DNA from: Clostridium muellerianum
GTDB lineage: Bacteria > Bacillota > Clostridia > Clostridiales > Clostridiaceae
Assembly (NCBI RefSeq): GCF_012926525.1
Contig: NZ_JABBNI010000063.1
Span: 62,001 to 126,000, forward strand
Length of the DNA: 64,000 nt
Reading direction: 5' to 3'
Under the pieces are notes generated by a model, which saw nothing but the letters and a program-made list of their open reading frames with translations, was not told where the DNA came from and searched no databases. This document shows, in pieces, positions 26,426 through 34,890 of the stretch. The translations under genes were made by a program, and so were the position numbers. Position 1 is the first letter of the stretch; each line of letters opens with the position of its first letter.

Positions 26426-26438
26426 CTATCTCTAGCGT

Positions 26439-28973
26439 CTAATCGCCAAATAGTTCATCAAATCCATTATCTACTACTTCATCAACATCATCTATAGGTC
26501 TAACTATTTCGGTATTTGCAGTTCCTTTTGTAATAGTTATTTTCTTACCCTTACTACGAGGTCTGATAGTATAGTAAATTCCTAACAGTTCTAGATTTGA
26601 CTTTACTTCTTTCAATCTCCTACTAAGAACATTAGGCTCCTTAGCCCATAGCTTAGAATGAACGTTAATACTCTCCTTTTCTGCTATTCTGTTTAGCTCT
26701 CCAAGCAATCTTCCTACAGTACCATCCCATCTGTTAGTATCATTCATTAGCTTGATTACTGCTGCGGCTACAGGATTAGATTCAACTGCTTCTTCATTTG
26801 CTCTGCTTTGATTGTTAAGGTATGCATCAAGAAATGCTTCTCCACCAATGCTAGCTGCTTCCGCTACAGCATAGCCCCATCTAGTGAAATCAGCCATTCT
26901 ACCCATTCTATCTAATTCTACGCTATCATATATGGTCATAGCTTTTGATAGTGTTGTAAATATTCCTCCAAGTATCTTAGGTTTATCCTTTTCAAATTCT
27001 TCCCAAATGACTTTCTCTTCCTTACGTTCTTCTGGTGGTATCCTTTCAAGTTCAAGGAGTATTGAACGATCAAGAAGGTCAGCTCTAGTTGCTACTACAT
27101 TTATACCATTTAGACTTACAGGTTCTTTGAAATATAGTATAGTTTCGTCATCATCTGTGAACAAAGTTCTCTTACTAAATCCTCCACCTGTAGCAGCCAT
27201 GCAAAGCATATCACTTTTTTCAGCAGTTATATTATCAAGGTTATCAAAGCAAGGCATATAGTTGTTGCTAAGAATTAATGCTAAGTCCTCCTTACTTGTA
27301 GGCATGGACACTACATCTCTTACCGCAGGGTCTACTATGCTTCTATCTTTCTTCATTGAAGTAGTCTTTGAAGCACCTTTTTCACCATGTATCACATCTA
27401 TAGGATGTGCAATATCTGGTATGAATTTTGTAACCATATTTACTTTATGCAAAATTGCATCTTCCTTATTTTTGTACCTGTAATGTTTGTCCAATATTGA
27501 TAAATCATCATATTGCACTGGTAGTACTTGTGACTTCATATTCTTATTTCTTACAAAGAGTATTGGAGCATCATCAACTATCCTCCATCCATCTTTGCTT
27601 ATCTCAACGTTCCTCCAATTACTGTCCGCAAGGTCATAGTAGTATTTACCTTCGTGCTTTGTACATCTTCTCGCAAGGGTTCTCTCATCACCTTCATACA
27701 TTGCCTTCATTTCAAATACTCCCAATGCCTGGTTCATTGCATCACTACTTGGAGCTTTCCCTGTTTCATCATAGTATTTCTTTGTTAGCCACATTTTAAA
27801 TTTCTTACTACCTATCTTGTATACTTCTATATGTCCATTGACATTTACTGCTGCATACTTTTCTTCAATATCATCACAAAATAGTTTTGCATCTCTTCCA
27901 GCATTGATTAGTAGATCTGATTGAGTTTCCTTAGCTTCTCCATCTTCCTTAGAAGCTTTGGTCTTCTTTTTCCAATCAGGTTCAAGCTTATCCCTGAGAG
28001 TATGCCAGTTTTCATCGCTGCAACTATTGTGATGACAGCCTGCTGCTATTGCTCCAGTATTATAATGAATGATGTAAGCACTATGATTAGTGTGTTCTTC
28101 TCTCCAAGGGCACTTTTCAAGTACATATATCTTTGCATTGCCAGAAATTTTTTCACTAGCGACCTTGATGCCATGTACTTCCATCCAATTATTTAGGTCA
28201 AACTTTGTTTTCTTTTTCCCAACAGTTTCTTTTTCTTCTACTGGAAGCATAGCTGCAACACTTTGCAACTGCTCTTTCTTCACTATTTCTATTTCTTCAG
28301 GATAACTTATTATCTTTGCCATTCTGTGAGGTCTTTCCTCAATATCATCACCTTTGCAAGCTGCCGTACCATATACCTTACATATTCTAGCCGCATTATA
28401 GGTTGACTTGTCCACTTCAACAGCATCATCTGTGAACATTACGTCTAATGCCTTTAGTACATTTTTTACAAGTTCTGTAATTTTCTTATCATTAGGAATG
28501 TCAATATAGTATAGTAGATGTGCACCATTACCGCTATCTGCTACTACTGGTTCTGCCCATCCTTGCTCCGTTAGAAATTCTTTAACCTTTTCAGCTTTTT
28601 CAATAGCTTTTTGATGTTCTTCATCTGATGATGATATTCCAGCAGCTCTTTTAGCATCTAAGTCTATCATTAGAATATCTCTTTTCTCAATATCTGCATC
28701 TGTTGTTGTAGTCTTAGCGTATTCTGTAAGATGATTCTTTGACCTTGCAAGAAGCTCTTGTTTTACTGGATTTATAGTGAAGTAGATATTGTATTTACCA
28801 ATGTATTGGGTGATGTCTGTTGCAAGTTTATCATAGTCATCATAGTATCCACTTAAGGTTCCTTTATTAGCATTTAGGATTCTAACCTCCGTTACAATAC
28901 TTTCTTCCTTTAGCACCTGCATTGCAAATGAAATTTCCTCTAAACATTCAGTTATATCATATTTATTTATCAT
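26439..28973 (-). CDS. PrimPol-helicase replication protein
   Basis: An 844-residue two-part protein. The N-terminal half has features of an archaeo-eukaryotic-type primase: ILMIDLDAKR with two acidic metal ligands near residue 103, VADSGNGAHLLYYID near 144 and STYNAARICKVYGT near 190. A Cys/His cluster follows (KCPWREEHTNHS, GCHHNSCSDENWH; residues about 287-325). The C-terminal half has a P-loop GEKGASKTTS near residue 530, a Walker B-like PCFDNLDNI and sensor region LNGINVVATRADLLDRS, as in helicases of plasmids and satellites. It probably replicates the excised element. It is in the same relative place as the DUF927 protein of element 3, but unrelated. Confidence 0.75.
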   Translation of the reverse strand: MINKYDITECLEEISFAMQVLKEESIVTEVRILNANKGTLSGYYDDYDKLATDITQYIGKYNIYFTINPVKQELLARSKNHLTEYAKTTTTDADIEKRDILMIDLDAKRAAGISSSDEEHQKAIEKAEKVKEFLTEQGWAEPVVADSGNGAHLLYYIDIPNDKKITELVKNVLKALDVMFTDDAVEVDKSTYNAARICKVYGTAACKGDDIEERPHRMAKIISYPEEIEIVKKEQLQSVAAMLPVEEKETVGKKKTKFDLNNWMEVHGIKVASEKISGNAKIYVLEKCPWREEHTNHSAYIIHYNTGAIAAGCHHNSCSDENWHTLRDKLEPDWKKKTKASKEDGEAKETQSDLLINAGRDAKLFCDDIEEKYAAVNVNGHIEVYKIGSKKFKMWLTKKYYDETGKAPSSDAMNQALGVFEMKAMYEGDERTLARRCTKHEGKYYYDLADSNWRNVEISKDGWRIVDDAPILFVRNKNMKSQVLPVQYDDLSILDKHYRYKNKEDAILHKVNMVTKFIPDIAHPIDVIHGEKGASKTTSMKKDRSIVDPAVRDVVSMPTSKEDLALILSNNYMPCFDNLDNITAEKSDMLCMAATGGGFSKRTLFTDDDETILYFKEPVSLNGINVVATRADLLDRSILLELERIPPEERKEEKVIWEEFEKDKPKILGGIFTTLSKAMTIYDSVELDRMGRMADFTRWGYAVAEAASIGGEAFLDAYLNNQSRANEEAVESNPVAAAVIKLMNDTNRWDGTVGRLLGELNRIAEKESINVHSKLWAKEPNVLSRRLKEVKSNLELLGIYYTIRPRSKGKKITITKGTANTEIVRPIDDVDEVVDNGFDELFGD

Positions 28974-29043
28974 TTATACGTACCTCATTTCATCTTTATT
29001 TTCTAGCCTGCAACTGCTCTAACAGCTGCAGGCAGTGTACTTT

Positions 29044-29586
29044 TTATTCCTCTATTTCAAAGTCTTCTCCCATATCATCTAATTCATTAAGTTCTTCTAG
29101 TTCTTCTTGAGATGAAGTTTTCCTTTGTGGTATCTTCCTGTTTTTATTACTAGGTACTTTACTTTCTTTAGCTCTTTTCATGCTAATTATATTTGAATAT
29201 TCAATGCCATCTTTTTCAGTGTTTTCAACTACTACTTTTACCTTCATCCCTACCATTGCATCAATATCAAGTCTTTCACCTGCTTCAGGTAAACATTCAA
29301 GGTCTTGAAGAACCTTTATCATTTTACCTTTAGTACTCCATGTAAAGTTCGGTGATAGATATAATGCTACTTCTTTTCCATCTTCGTCTTCCACTATAAC
29401 CTTAATGTTTAATACTATTCTTTTACCAGTTCCTGAAAATTTGCTTTCTACTTCTTTCAGCACTACTGAATCTATAGCACCTTTATGCATACCTTCCTCT
29501 ACACAACTTCTCATGGAAGGTCTTTTCGTTATATCCATCATTTCCTCAAGAGATAGTATTCTTGAACTATTATTATTCATTTCCAT
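29044..29586 (-). CDS. SSB-like element protein with acidic tail
   Basis: The 180-residue protein has a central beta-rich region (KRIVLNIKVIVEDEDGKEVA; GMKVKVVVENTEKDGIEY) like an OB-fold. A basic segment follows, then a strongly acidic tail ending DDMGEDFEIEE. Such a tail is typical of single-strand-binding proteins that recruit replication partners. It directly precedes the PrimPol-helicase, which supports a replication role. Exact family not recognised. Confidence 0.5.
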   Translation of the reverse strand: MEMNNNSSRILSLEEMMDITKRPSMRSCVEEGMHKGAIDSVVLKEVESKFSGTGKRIVLNIKVIVEDEDGKEVALYLSPNFTWSTKGKMIKVLQDLECLPEAGERLDIDAMVGMKVKVVVENTEKDGIEYSNIISMKRAKESKVPSNKNRKIPQRKTSSQEELEELNELDDMGEDFEIEE

Positions 29587-29735
29587 TTTTTATTTACTCC
29601 CTCTCATGCTGGTACTGCAGTTACCAACACTTTATTATTTAGCTCAAGCACCTTCGCTATGATTATATAATAATGCATTTAGAGGGAGTATTTTAGCAGG
29701 GAAAATTGAATATGTTTTTTCCCTACCATAAAAAA

Positions 29736-29770
29736 AATCCAAACAAGTTTTTTTATTTCTTGTTTGGATT
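29736..29770 (-). terminator. Terminator overlapping the end of the 319-residue gene
   Basis: AATCCAAACAAG (29736-29747) pairs with CTTGTTTGGATT (29759-29770). On the minus strand a run of seven T follows. The stop codon lies inside the hairpin. Confidence 0.8.
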
Positions 29771-30712
29771 GAGTGATTTAATTATATATTCTAGTTTCTT
29801 TTTTTCTTCCTCAGATAGTTCCTTTATTTGTGGTTGTTCTGTCAATTCTTCATTTAGTATCTTCAATGATTCCTTTAATATATTTGCAGATTGTCTATAT
29901 CCTTTACTAAGCCAACTTGTGTCTTCTATATCTAATTCTAATAATGCAAAAGCAGAATCTTGTATTTCTTCATCTCTTAATTCACTAAATATATCAGCTA
30001 ATCTATTCCACCTTTCATTTGCAGCGATTAGCATTTGTTCATAGAATCGTATAAGAATATCAGCATCATTATCATTCAAAGTCCGCATTTTAGGAGTATC
30101 TATTGATTTATCATATTTAGTACTACTTACTATCTCTTCAATGCTTTTAAATTTAGCAAGTTCCTTATTATTATCTATAATCTGCTTATTATTTACTTTT
30201 TCTATTTTCACATTATTTATGCTCTTACGTATCATTTCAATAACGCTGTTATATACTTCTTTACTAGCTTTTCTACTATGATATTCAGTAGCTCCATATA
30301 GAGAAGCTAACTGTTTTTCTGCATCATCACCTTTGAAGTTACTGTTTATAAGTTCTTCTGCTTTTTTAACTATATCCTCTATGTCCTCAAATTCTAGTTC
30401 TTTGCCATTTCTTAATTTTTTATAGTACTTGCTTGTATATTCTCTTATTAGTAATTTTATGCTCTCTTTTTCCTGTACAGGAATTTGATATTCTCCATTT
30501 ACTTTATATTTAATATTAGGATTAATTCCTTGGTTTTTTAAGATATTTTCAAAGTATTCTTGTTTTGTTTCTCTATAGTTTTTGAATTTGGCTTCCCATT
30601 CACCTTTTCTTATATCTTCTTTGTCTAAATCCACATAGTTAGGATATGGTAATCCGTCCTCCAATGCCATCTCTTTTGCTATCTGGTAAAATGAAACATA
30701 TTCTTTACCCAT
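29753..30712 (-). CDS. Hypothetical element protein
   Basis: I do not recognise this 319-residue protein. It is highly charged and mostly helical, without signal peptide or membrane segment. The first 50 residues (SFYQIAKEMALEDGLPYPNY) contain a possible helix-turn-helix and the rest has long Lys/Glu-rich helices, ending SEEEKKKLEYIIKSLNPNKK. GGAGG precedes the ATG. It ends in a strong terminator and is separated from the next upstream gene by palindrome P4. No counterpart is seen in element 3. Confidence 0.6.
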   Translation of the reverse strand: MGKEYVSFYQIAKEMALEDGLPYPNYVDLDKEDIRKGEWEAKFKNYRETKQEYFENILKNQGINPNIKYKVNGEYQIPVQEKESIKLLIREYTSKYYKKLRNGKELEFEDIEDIVKKAEELINSNFKGDDAEKQLASLYGATEYHSRKASKEVYNSVIEMIRKSINNVKIEKVNNKQIIDNNKELAKFKSIEEIVSSTKYDKSIDTPKMRTLNDNDADILIRFYEQMLIAANERWNRLADIFSELRDEEIQDSAFALLELDIEDTSWLSKGYRQSANILKESLKILNEELTEQPQIKELSEEEKKKLEYIIKSLNPNKK

Positions 30713-30759
30713 TTTAGCACCTCCAATGTTCAGATTATACCATATTCATCACCCCATTT

Positions 30760-30837
30760 ATAGCCGTAGATATCGTCACTACCGACATTATTGTCATCCT
30801 GATTTTTACATTGTCAGCATTGCCGATATTTTAGGCT
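30760..30837 (-). repeat. Palindrome family P, copy 4
   Basis: TATAGCCGTAGATATCGTCA begins the copy. ACCGACATTATTGTCATCCT is central and GCATTGCCGATATTTTAGGC ends it. Confidence 0.75.
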
Positions 30838-30847
30838 TTTCATAGGC

Positions 30848-30880
30848 AAAAAAATAACAGCCTACACAATCAGCTGCTAT
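30848..30880 (-). terminator. Terminator after the small hydrophobic gene
   Basis: ATAACAGC and GCTGCTAT form a stem with one mismatch. On the minus strand a run of seven T follows. Confidence 0.65.
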
Positions 30881-30887
30881 GTGTGTA

Positions 30888-31034
30888 TCACTTCCACTTA
30901 TTAGGTAGGGAGTTCCACAGTGTTTCAAAGTCAATATCAGACGCATTTGCTACTTTTATTGTAGCATCAATTGCATTCATTCCTCCTGCTATGATTAATA
31001 TTATTCTTGCTATCAACATCAATATCTCTGCCAT
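30888..31034 (-). CDS. Small membrane-associated protein (48 residues)
   Basis: An ATG preceded by AAAGGAGG opens a 48-codon frame whose product starts MAEILMLIARIILIIAGGM, one hydrophobic helix, followed by a polar tail with DIDFETLWNSLPNKWK. It fits between the DUF960 gene and a terminator with no overlap, so I consider it real. A different small hydrophobic protein sits near RadC in element 3 (44862-45011). Function unknown. Confidence 0.6.
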   Translation of the reverse strand: MAEILMLIARIILIIAGGMNAIDATIKVANASDIDFETLWNSLPNKWK

Positions 31035-31050
31035 TACTTATCATCCTCCT

Positions 31051-31356
31051 TTAGTATTCTTCAGCCAGCATCATAGTGGAGTATGTTCCATCATCTATCA
31101 CAAATATCTTTGCCTCTATCAATTCATTAAAGATTAATCTATAGCTCTTACTGTATTCTGGTACCTCCTGCCTATGTTCTATCTTTTGAAAGAATACATC
31201 ATCTACTCTTTCCTTAGTGAGTTCAAACACCTGCAAGTAGTCTAATTTCTGTCCTTCTTCCTTTAGTGTATCAATGCAATTCCACAGGAATAATTGTAGT
31301 TCTAATGGTATCTCCTGTTGTATTCCTTTAGTCATGTATCTTTCATTATTAAACAT
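31051..31356 (-). CDS. DUF960-family protein, element 2 copy
   Basis: The protein starts MFNNERYMTKGIQQEIPLEL and has LFLWNCIDTLKEEGQKLDYLQVFEL, the signature of DUF960, a family of about 100 residues found in phages and integrative elements of Firmicutes. Function is not established. The ATG at 31356 has AAAGGA at good spacing and matches the start of the paralogue at 44050-44355; an ATG at 31365 abuts the ribosome site and is less likely. It follows radC by 18 bases. Confidence 0.75.
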   Translation of the reverse strand: MFNNERYMTKGIQQEIPLELQLFLWNCIDTLKEEGQKLDYLQVFELTKERVDDVFFQKIEHRQEVPEYSKSYRLIFNELIEAKIFVIDDGTYSTMMLAEEY

Positions 31357-31374
31357 CTTATTCATTCCTTTCTC

Positions 31375-31842
31375 CTACAATATTCTTTTTTCTTTCAGAC
31401 TACAGTATTTACTATCCGAACCTATGATGATATGGTCTATTAGCTCTATTCCTATTAGCTTTCCTGCCTCTTTTAACCGATTGGTTACATTTATATCTTC
31501 TGTAGAAGGAGCTGGATCTCCTGATGGATGATTGTGAAATACTACTATTGAAGCTGAATTGGATAGTACTGCTACCTTGAATACTTCTCTAGGATGCACT
31601 ATAGAACTATTTAGTGAACCAACACTTACTACATTTACTGATAGCGGTTGATTCTTAGTGTCTAGGCAACATACTATGAGCTTTTCCCTGTCACATTCCT
31701 CAAGAAATCTTCTTCCAAGTTCTGCTGCATCTGCTGGATTGCTTATTTTCCTTACATCGTAGAGAATACTTCCTTCCCTTACCATTTTGATAGATACTAT
31801 ATTTACTCTCTTAGCTGATTCATTTTTTCTATTTGATATCAT
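31375..31842 (-). CDS. radC: RadC-family (JAB/MPN) protein, element 2 copy
   Basis: The 155-residue protein is the MPN domain alone, without the usual helix-hairpin-helix N-terminus. It has HPREVFKVAVLSNSASIVVFHNHPSGDPAPSTEDINVT, whose HxHPSGD...S..D metal site (residues about 103-114) is intact, and LIGIELIDHIIIGSDSKYCS. Such short RadC proteins are widespread on mobile elements; their biochemical role is not settled. A close paralogue is at 44374-44850. GGAAGGA precedes the ATG. Confidence 0.88.
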   Translation of the reverse strand: MISNRKNESAKRVNIVSIKMVREGSILYDVRKISNPADAAELGRRFLEECDREKLIVCCLDTKNQPLSVNVVSVGSLNSSIVHPREVFKVAVLSNSASIVVFHNHPSGDPAPSTEDINVTNRLKEAGKLIGIELIDHIIIGSDSKYCSLKEKRIL

Positions 31843-31869
31843 ACTCTTATCATTCCTTCCTTATTTTTA

Positions 31870-31913
31870 GGCACAAAATAACACCTAACCTCATTTGCTT
31901 TTGAGATTAGGTG
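31870..31913 (-). terminator. Terminator after the 131-residue gene
   Basis: CACCTAACCTCA (31882-31893) pairs with TGAGATTAGGTG (31902-31913) with one mismatch. The minus strand continues TTATTTTG. Confidence 0.65.
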
Positions 31914-31915
31914 CC

Positions 31916-32311
31916 TTACATATTTTCACTTATCCATTTTTCTACTTTCTTACCAAACTTACCTCTTTCTAAGAATATACTTAGTGCATATTCATTGTTG
32001 CAAAGGATACAAGCAGTGATTAGTGTACAATCAGCTAGTTTTTGTTCGTTTATCCATTCAGGTATCACTCCAAGCAGACCTCCATCCTCTGAATTAAGTC
32101 CTATTTCTTCAAGGTCTGCTACATTGTCTCCTGCTTCAAGCAGCACTATTATACCACTATCTACTAACGAGAATTCTTCAATAGGAATTCCTTCCCCAAG
32201 GTTATTGTAAATATGTTTGAAGTGTTTGTCTATTTCTCCTAGTATTCCTGCATCTACTACTGTCGCTTCCTTAAGCAGCTCAATATCTTTAATAGTCTTG
32301 ATTATTCTCAT
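31916..32311 (-). CDS. Small acidic element protein, distant paralogue of the 118-residue protein
   Basis: About 131 residues, acidic and not recognised. The segment IPEWINEQKLADCTLITACILCNNEYALSIF lines up with IPEYVDLIKCSNGEEYTNSLILCNNDFGISL in the protein at 33431-33787, so the two belong to one family. The ATG at 32311 is preferred over the one at 32317, because GGAGG lies seven bases before the former and one before the latter. Confidence 0.6.
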   Translation of the reverse strand: MRIIKTIKDIELLKEATVVDAGILGEIDKHFKHIYNNLGEGIPIEEFSLVDSGIIVLLEAGDNVADLEEIGLNSEDGGLLGVIPEWINEQKLADCTLITACILCNNEYALSIFLERGKFGKKVEKWISENM

Positions 32312-32428
32312 TTCCATTCCTCCATTCTTTTTTGTGTTCCTATATATTCCGTTGAAGTAGCAATCATGTATTGTTCTTCTATAGATATGATATATGTTTA
32401 AAATTTCTATTGTTTCATTTGCCCTAAT

Positions 32429-32504
32429 ATAGCCTTAAACATCGGCACTACTGACATTATCTACATCCTGATTTTTACATTGCTGATAGTGCCAATATTT
32501 TAGA
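32429..32504 (-). repeat. Palindrome family P, copy 5
   Basis: TATAGCCTTAAACATCGGCA begins and GATAGTGCCAATATTTTAG ends it. It lies between the acidic-protein gene and the second-recombinase stop. Confidence 0.75.
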
Positions 32505-32525
32505 TTGTAACTACGGTTACAATTT

Positions 32526-33425
32526 CTACAACAACTCCACCGCATCCCTCTTATCCTTTTGTGATGTATTTATATAGAAATTAGCTGTTGTTTGAATTGA
32601 TGCATGACCTGCTAGCTTTGCAACTGTGGTTAGTTCTACTCCTCTTTTGAGTAGTCTTGTACAAAAGCTATGTCTGAATTTATGTGGGTTTAGCTTAAAT
32701 CCTAGTTCTTTTCCTATTCTGTTTAATAGCTTATTTACAGCATCTCTATCCATCTTACTTGCTCTATTTGTAAGTATTAAGTATTCACTATCTGCAAATT
32801 TACTTTCTTTTCTTTCTCCTTCTAAGTATTCCTTTATAGAATCTACTACTTCACTTTTTAAAGGTACTTCTCTTCTTTTACCTCCTTTTCCCCATGTTAT
32901 AGTTAGATTAAGACTTAATATATCAATATCTTTTAGCTTAATATTTACAAGCTCACTAACTCTTACACCAGTATATAGCAACATTAGAATTATCATTCTA
33001 TCCCTTGAAGTTACTGCATCTGATTGAATGTAGAATATTAGCTTTTCTATTTCGTCATCATTATAAACTTCTACTTCTCCTTCACTACCTGCTGCTATTT
33101 TTACCTTATCTTTCTTTAAATCTACTGCTATTTCATTAACGTAACCTTTATCTATTAGGTATTGATTAAAGGATTGTAGGCTGTTTATCTTCTTATTTAT
33201 GGTATTTACCTCATATCCTTCTTGTACTAAGTAGTTTCTATAGGATGTTATGTGAAATCTTTTTAGTTTACCATTGAATTCTGCTCCTTTAGTTTCTAAC
33301 CATTGAAGAAATGCTCTAATGTCTCCTACATAGCTTTCTAATGTTTTCTCTGCTTTACCATCTGCTGTTAGATGCTCTTGAAATTGTACTGCTATATTTT
33401 CAGCTGATTTACTTAATAAACTCAT
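32526..33425 (-). CDS. XerC-like tyrosine recombinase, second type, element 2
   Basis: A 299-residue recombinase of a different subgroup from the 286-288-residue ones. Catalytic residues are Arg155 (YTGVR), Lys180 (WGKGGKRR), His248/Arg251 (PHKFRH), His274 (LAGH) and Tyr284 (ANFY). The N-terminal core-binding domain starts IAVQFQEHLTADGKAEKTLE. Its 3' end marks the edge of the duplicated block, so it may act at a site close by, or resolve dimers of the excised circle; this is inference. It is almost identical to 45234-46133. Confidence 0.88.
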   Translation of the reverse strand: MSLLSKSAENIAVQFQEHLTADGKAEKTLESYVGDIRAFLQWLETKGAEFNGKLKRFHITSYRNYLVQEGYEVNTINKKINSLQSFNQYLIDKGYVNEIAVDLKKDKVKIAAGSEGEVEVYNDDEIEKLIFYIQSDAVTSRDRMIILMLLYTGVRVSELVNIKLKDIDILSLNLTITWGKGGKRREVPLKSEVVDSIKEYLEGERKESKFADSEYLILTNRASKMDRDAVNKLLNRIGKELGFKLNPHKFRHSFCTRLLKRGVELTTVAKLAGHASIQTTANFYINTSQKDKRDAVELL

Positions 33426-33430
33426 TGTTA

Positions 33431-33787
33431 CTACTCCATGTAATCAAGTAATTCTTTAGATGTTAGACTTAGATGTATTATTAAACTTATTCCAAAGTCA
33501 TTATTACATAGTATTAGTGAATTAGTATATTCTTCTCCATTACTACATTTAATTAAGTCAACATATTCTGGTATAGCAGTAGTTACATCTATTCCTGTTT
33601 CATCATTAAGCTTCTTAATATCCTCTTCATTTTCCACTACTAGAATATATCCACCATCATCATCTGCATTTCTTTCTTCTCCATAGTTATCATCTAATAT
33701 AGCTGCTATTTCTGATACTACATTTACAACCTCTAGTGGTAGATAATTAATAGATTCTATTTCTTTTCTATATTCTATCTTAATCAT
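33431..33787 (-). CDS. Small acidic element protein (118 residues), copy 1
   Basis: Unrecognised and strongly acidic (for example ILDDNYGEERNADDDGGYIL), with a conserved ending NSLILCNNDFGISLIIHLSL. It is separated by 5 bases from the recombinase and by 3 bases from the upstream gene, so the three are one operon. The copy at 46139-46495 differs at a few residues. A distant paralogue is at 31916-32311. Confidence 0.65.
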   Translation of the reverse strand: MIKIEYRKEIESINYLPLEVVNVVSEIAAILDDNYGEERNADDDGGYILVVENEEDIKKLNDETGIDVTTAIPEYVDLIKCSNGEEYTNSLILCNNDFGISLIIHLSLTSKELLDYME

Positions 33788-33790
33788 TTA

Positions 33791-34396
33791 CTACACCTCC
33801 TCACCAGTTAAGCTGTAGTAGATCATATCACCATAATAGTCAGTGTATCCTTCCTCTCCTTGCTCACAGCCTAGTATTTCCCACCACTCATTGTCCCTCA
33901 TGTATTGTTTTGCTGCTTCCTGTTTTGAAGTTCCGAATACCCATAGATTAGCTAGATCTTCTACATCAAACATATCTGCTACTTGCTCAGTGTCATCTAG
34001 CTTACAATCTAGTTCATCTCTAGCTAATTCCTTCATTGTTTCCTCATCTTTATATAAGTAGTACCCTGGAATTTTACAATAACCTTTCTCAATTAAATCC
34101 ATATATGCTTCTTTAGTATCTTCTGCTTTTATGTCTAGTCCTAAATCATCCAGTATGAATAAATATAGTCTTATAATGTCTATATCCTCTAATTCAGCAC
34201 ATATTTCAGCAGTTGTTTTTGTAGCAGCATAGCTTCTATAGGGATCAAAATTTAGATGATTTTTTTCTAGTGTCTGTATGAATTGCTTTACTTTGTTTAG
34301 CTCATCTTCTGGAATACTGTTATATCTTTGATAAATATATTCTACCTCCTTAGTTATGAATTTACTGATGATTGAAATGTTATTTGATGTACTCAT
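33791..34396 (-). CDS. Acidic element protein (201 residues), copy 1
   Basis: I do not recognise the family. The protein has many Asp/Glu residues spread through it (KAEDTKEAYMDLIEKGYCKI; DELDCKLDDTEQVADMFDVE) and an aromatic, acidic end (NEWWEILGCEQGEEGYTDYY). That composition fits a DNA-mimic or antirestriction role, but no diagnostic motif was found. The ATG at 34396 has AAGGAGG and matches the paralogue; an upstream ATG at 34432 lacks a site. It is the first gene after the S-layer cassette. Confidence 0.65.
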   Translation of the reverse strand: MSTSNNISIISKFITKEVEYIYQRYNSIPEDELNKVKQFIQTLEKNHLNFDPYRSYAATKTTAEICAELEDIDIIRLYLFILDDLGLDIKAEDTKEAYMDLIEKGYCKIPGYYLYKDEETMKELARDELDCKLDDTEQVADMFDVEDLANLWVFGTSKQEAAKQYMRDNEWWEILGCEQGEEGYTDYYGDMIYYSLTGEEV

Positions 34397-34614
34397 ATTT
34401 ATTCCTCCTTGAATTATGATTTTATTATTCAAAGAAATAATATAAGTTTGATTTTAGAGTTGTTACAGGTTAGTTCACGGCATTATTTAGATTATGCATT
34501 GAATTTTTAGGTATAAAATCTAGCAAGAACTGTTGCTATTATTAAGTTTTTAGTCTATACCTTCTTTAGAGAATTTTTATGTAGTGTATTTTATCATTCT
34601 TTTGCAGTGAAATC

Positions 34615-34890
34615 AAAAAAGAACAGAAGAGTACCCCTAAAGATACTCTCATTTTTGATTAGATTATTTAGTTTTTCAGCCAGTGTGTGACCTGACTATT
34701 TTATGGCTTAAAGATATTTTAGATATGTTAGTACAATTTTATCCGTTCATTTATTTAAATGGGAGAAGGAAGGTTGTACTTCCCTTCCTCCTCTCTTCTG
34801 GTTTTACTTATCCGTTCTCTTTTCTCAGCTTGTCACTGGAAAATTTTACACCTTTAGGGTCTTTGCGAGACCTGAAAGGTTGAGCTTTAA
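34615..34890. repeat. Post-cassette repeat block, copy B, with REP-like copy h (34826-34887)
   Basis: The order of parts is the same as at 19905-20178: GAGTA/TACTC terminator stem, GGGAGAAGGAAGG hairpin, REP-like element (here ACACCTTTAGGGTC, with a decayed first palindrome) and S-layer stop. The block occupies most of the 494-base gap 34397-34890. Confidence 0.8.

Larger units (their letters stand above)
32526..34890 (-). repeat. 2.4-kb near-identical direct repeat, copy 1
   Basis: The block covers a recombinase, two small acidic genes and the post-cassette repeat. It matches 45234-47594 almost base for base: the recombinases differ at two residues (Gly70/Ala and Arg261/Lys). Similarity breaks off just after the recombinase stop and again at the S-layer stop. 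Confidence 0.8.

Noticed and set aside
26884-28305. Several plus-strand open frames opposite the PrimPol-helicase gene
   Set aside because: They are antisense to a protein with clear domains, lack ribosome sites and show low-complexity Ser/Leu/Phe-rich products typical of reversed AT-rich coding DNA.
23565-32504. Possible CRISPR array from repeated palindromes
   Set aside because: Copies are 1-4 kb apart, intergenic, diverged and in one case reversed; there are no regular spacers or cas genes.
33791-34396. ArdA-type antirestriction protein
   Set aside because: The acidic composition is similar, but I see no alignable ArdA motifs; left as unrecognised.
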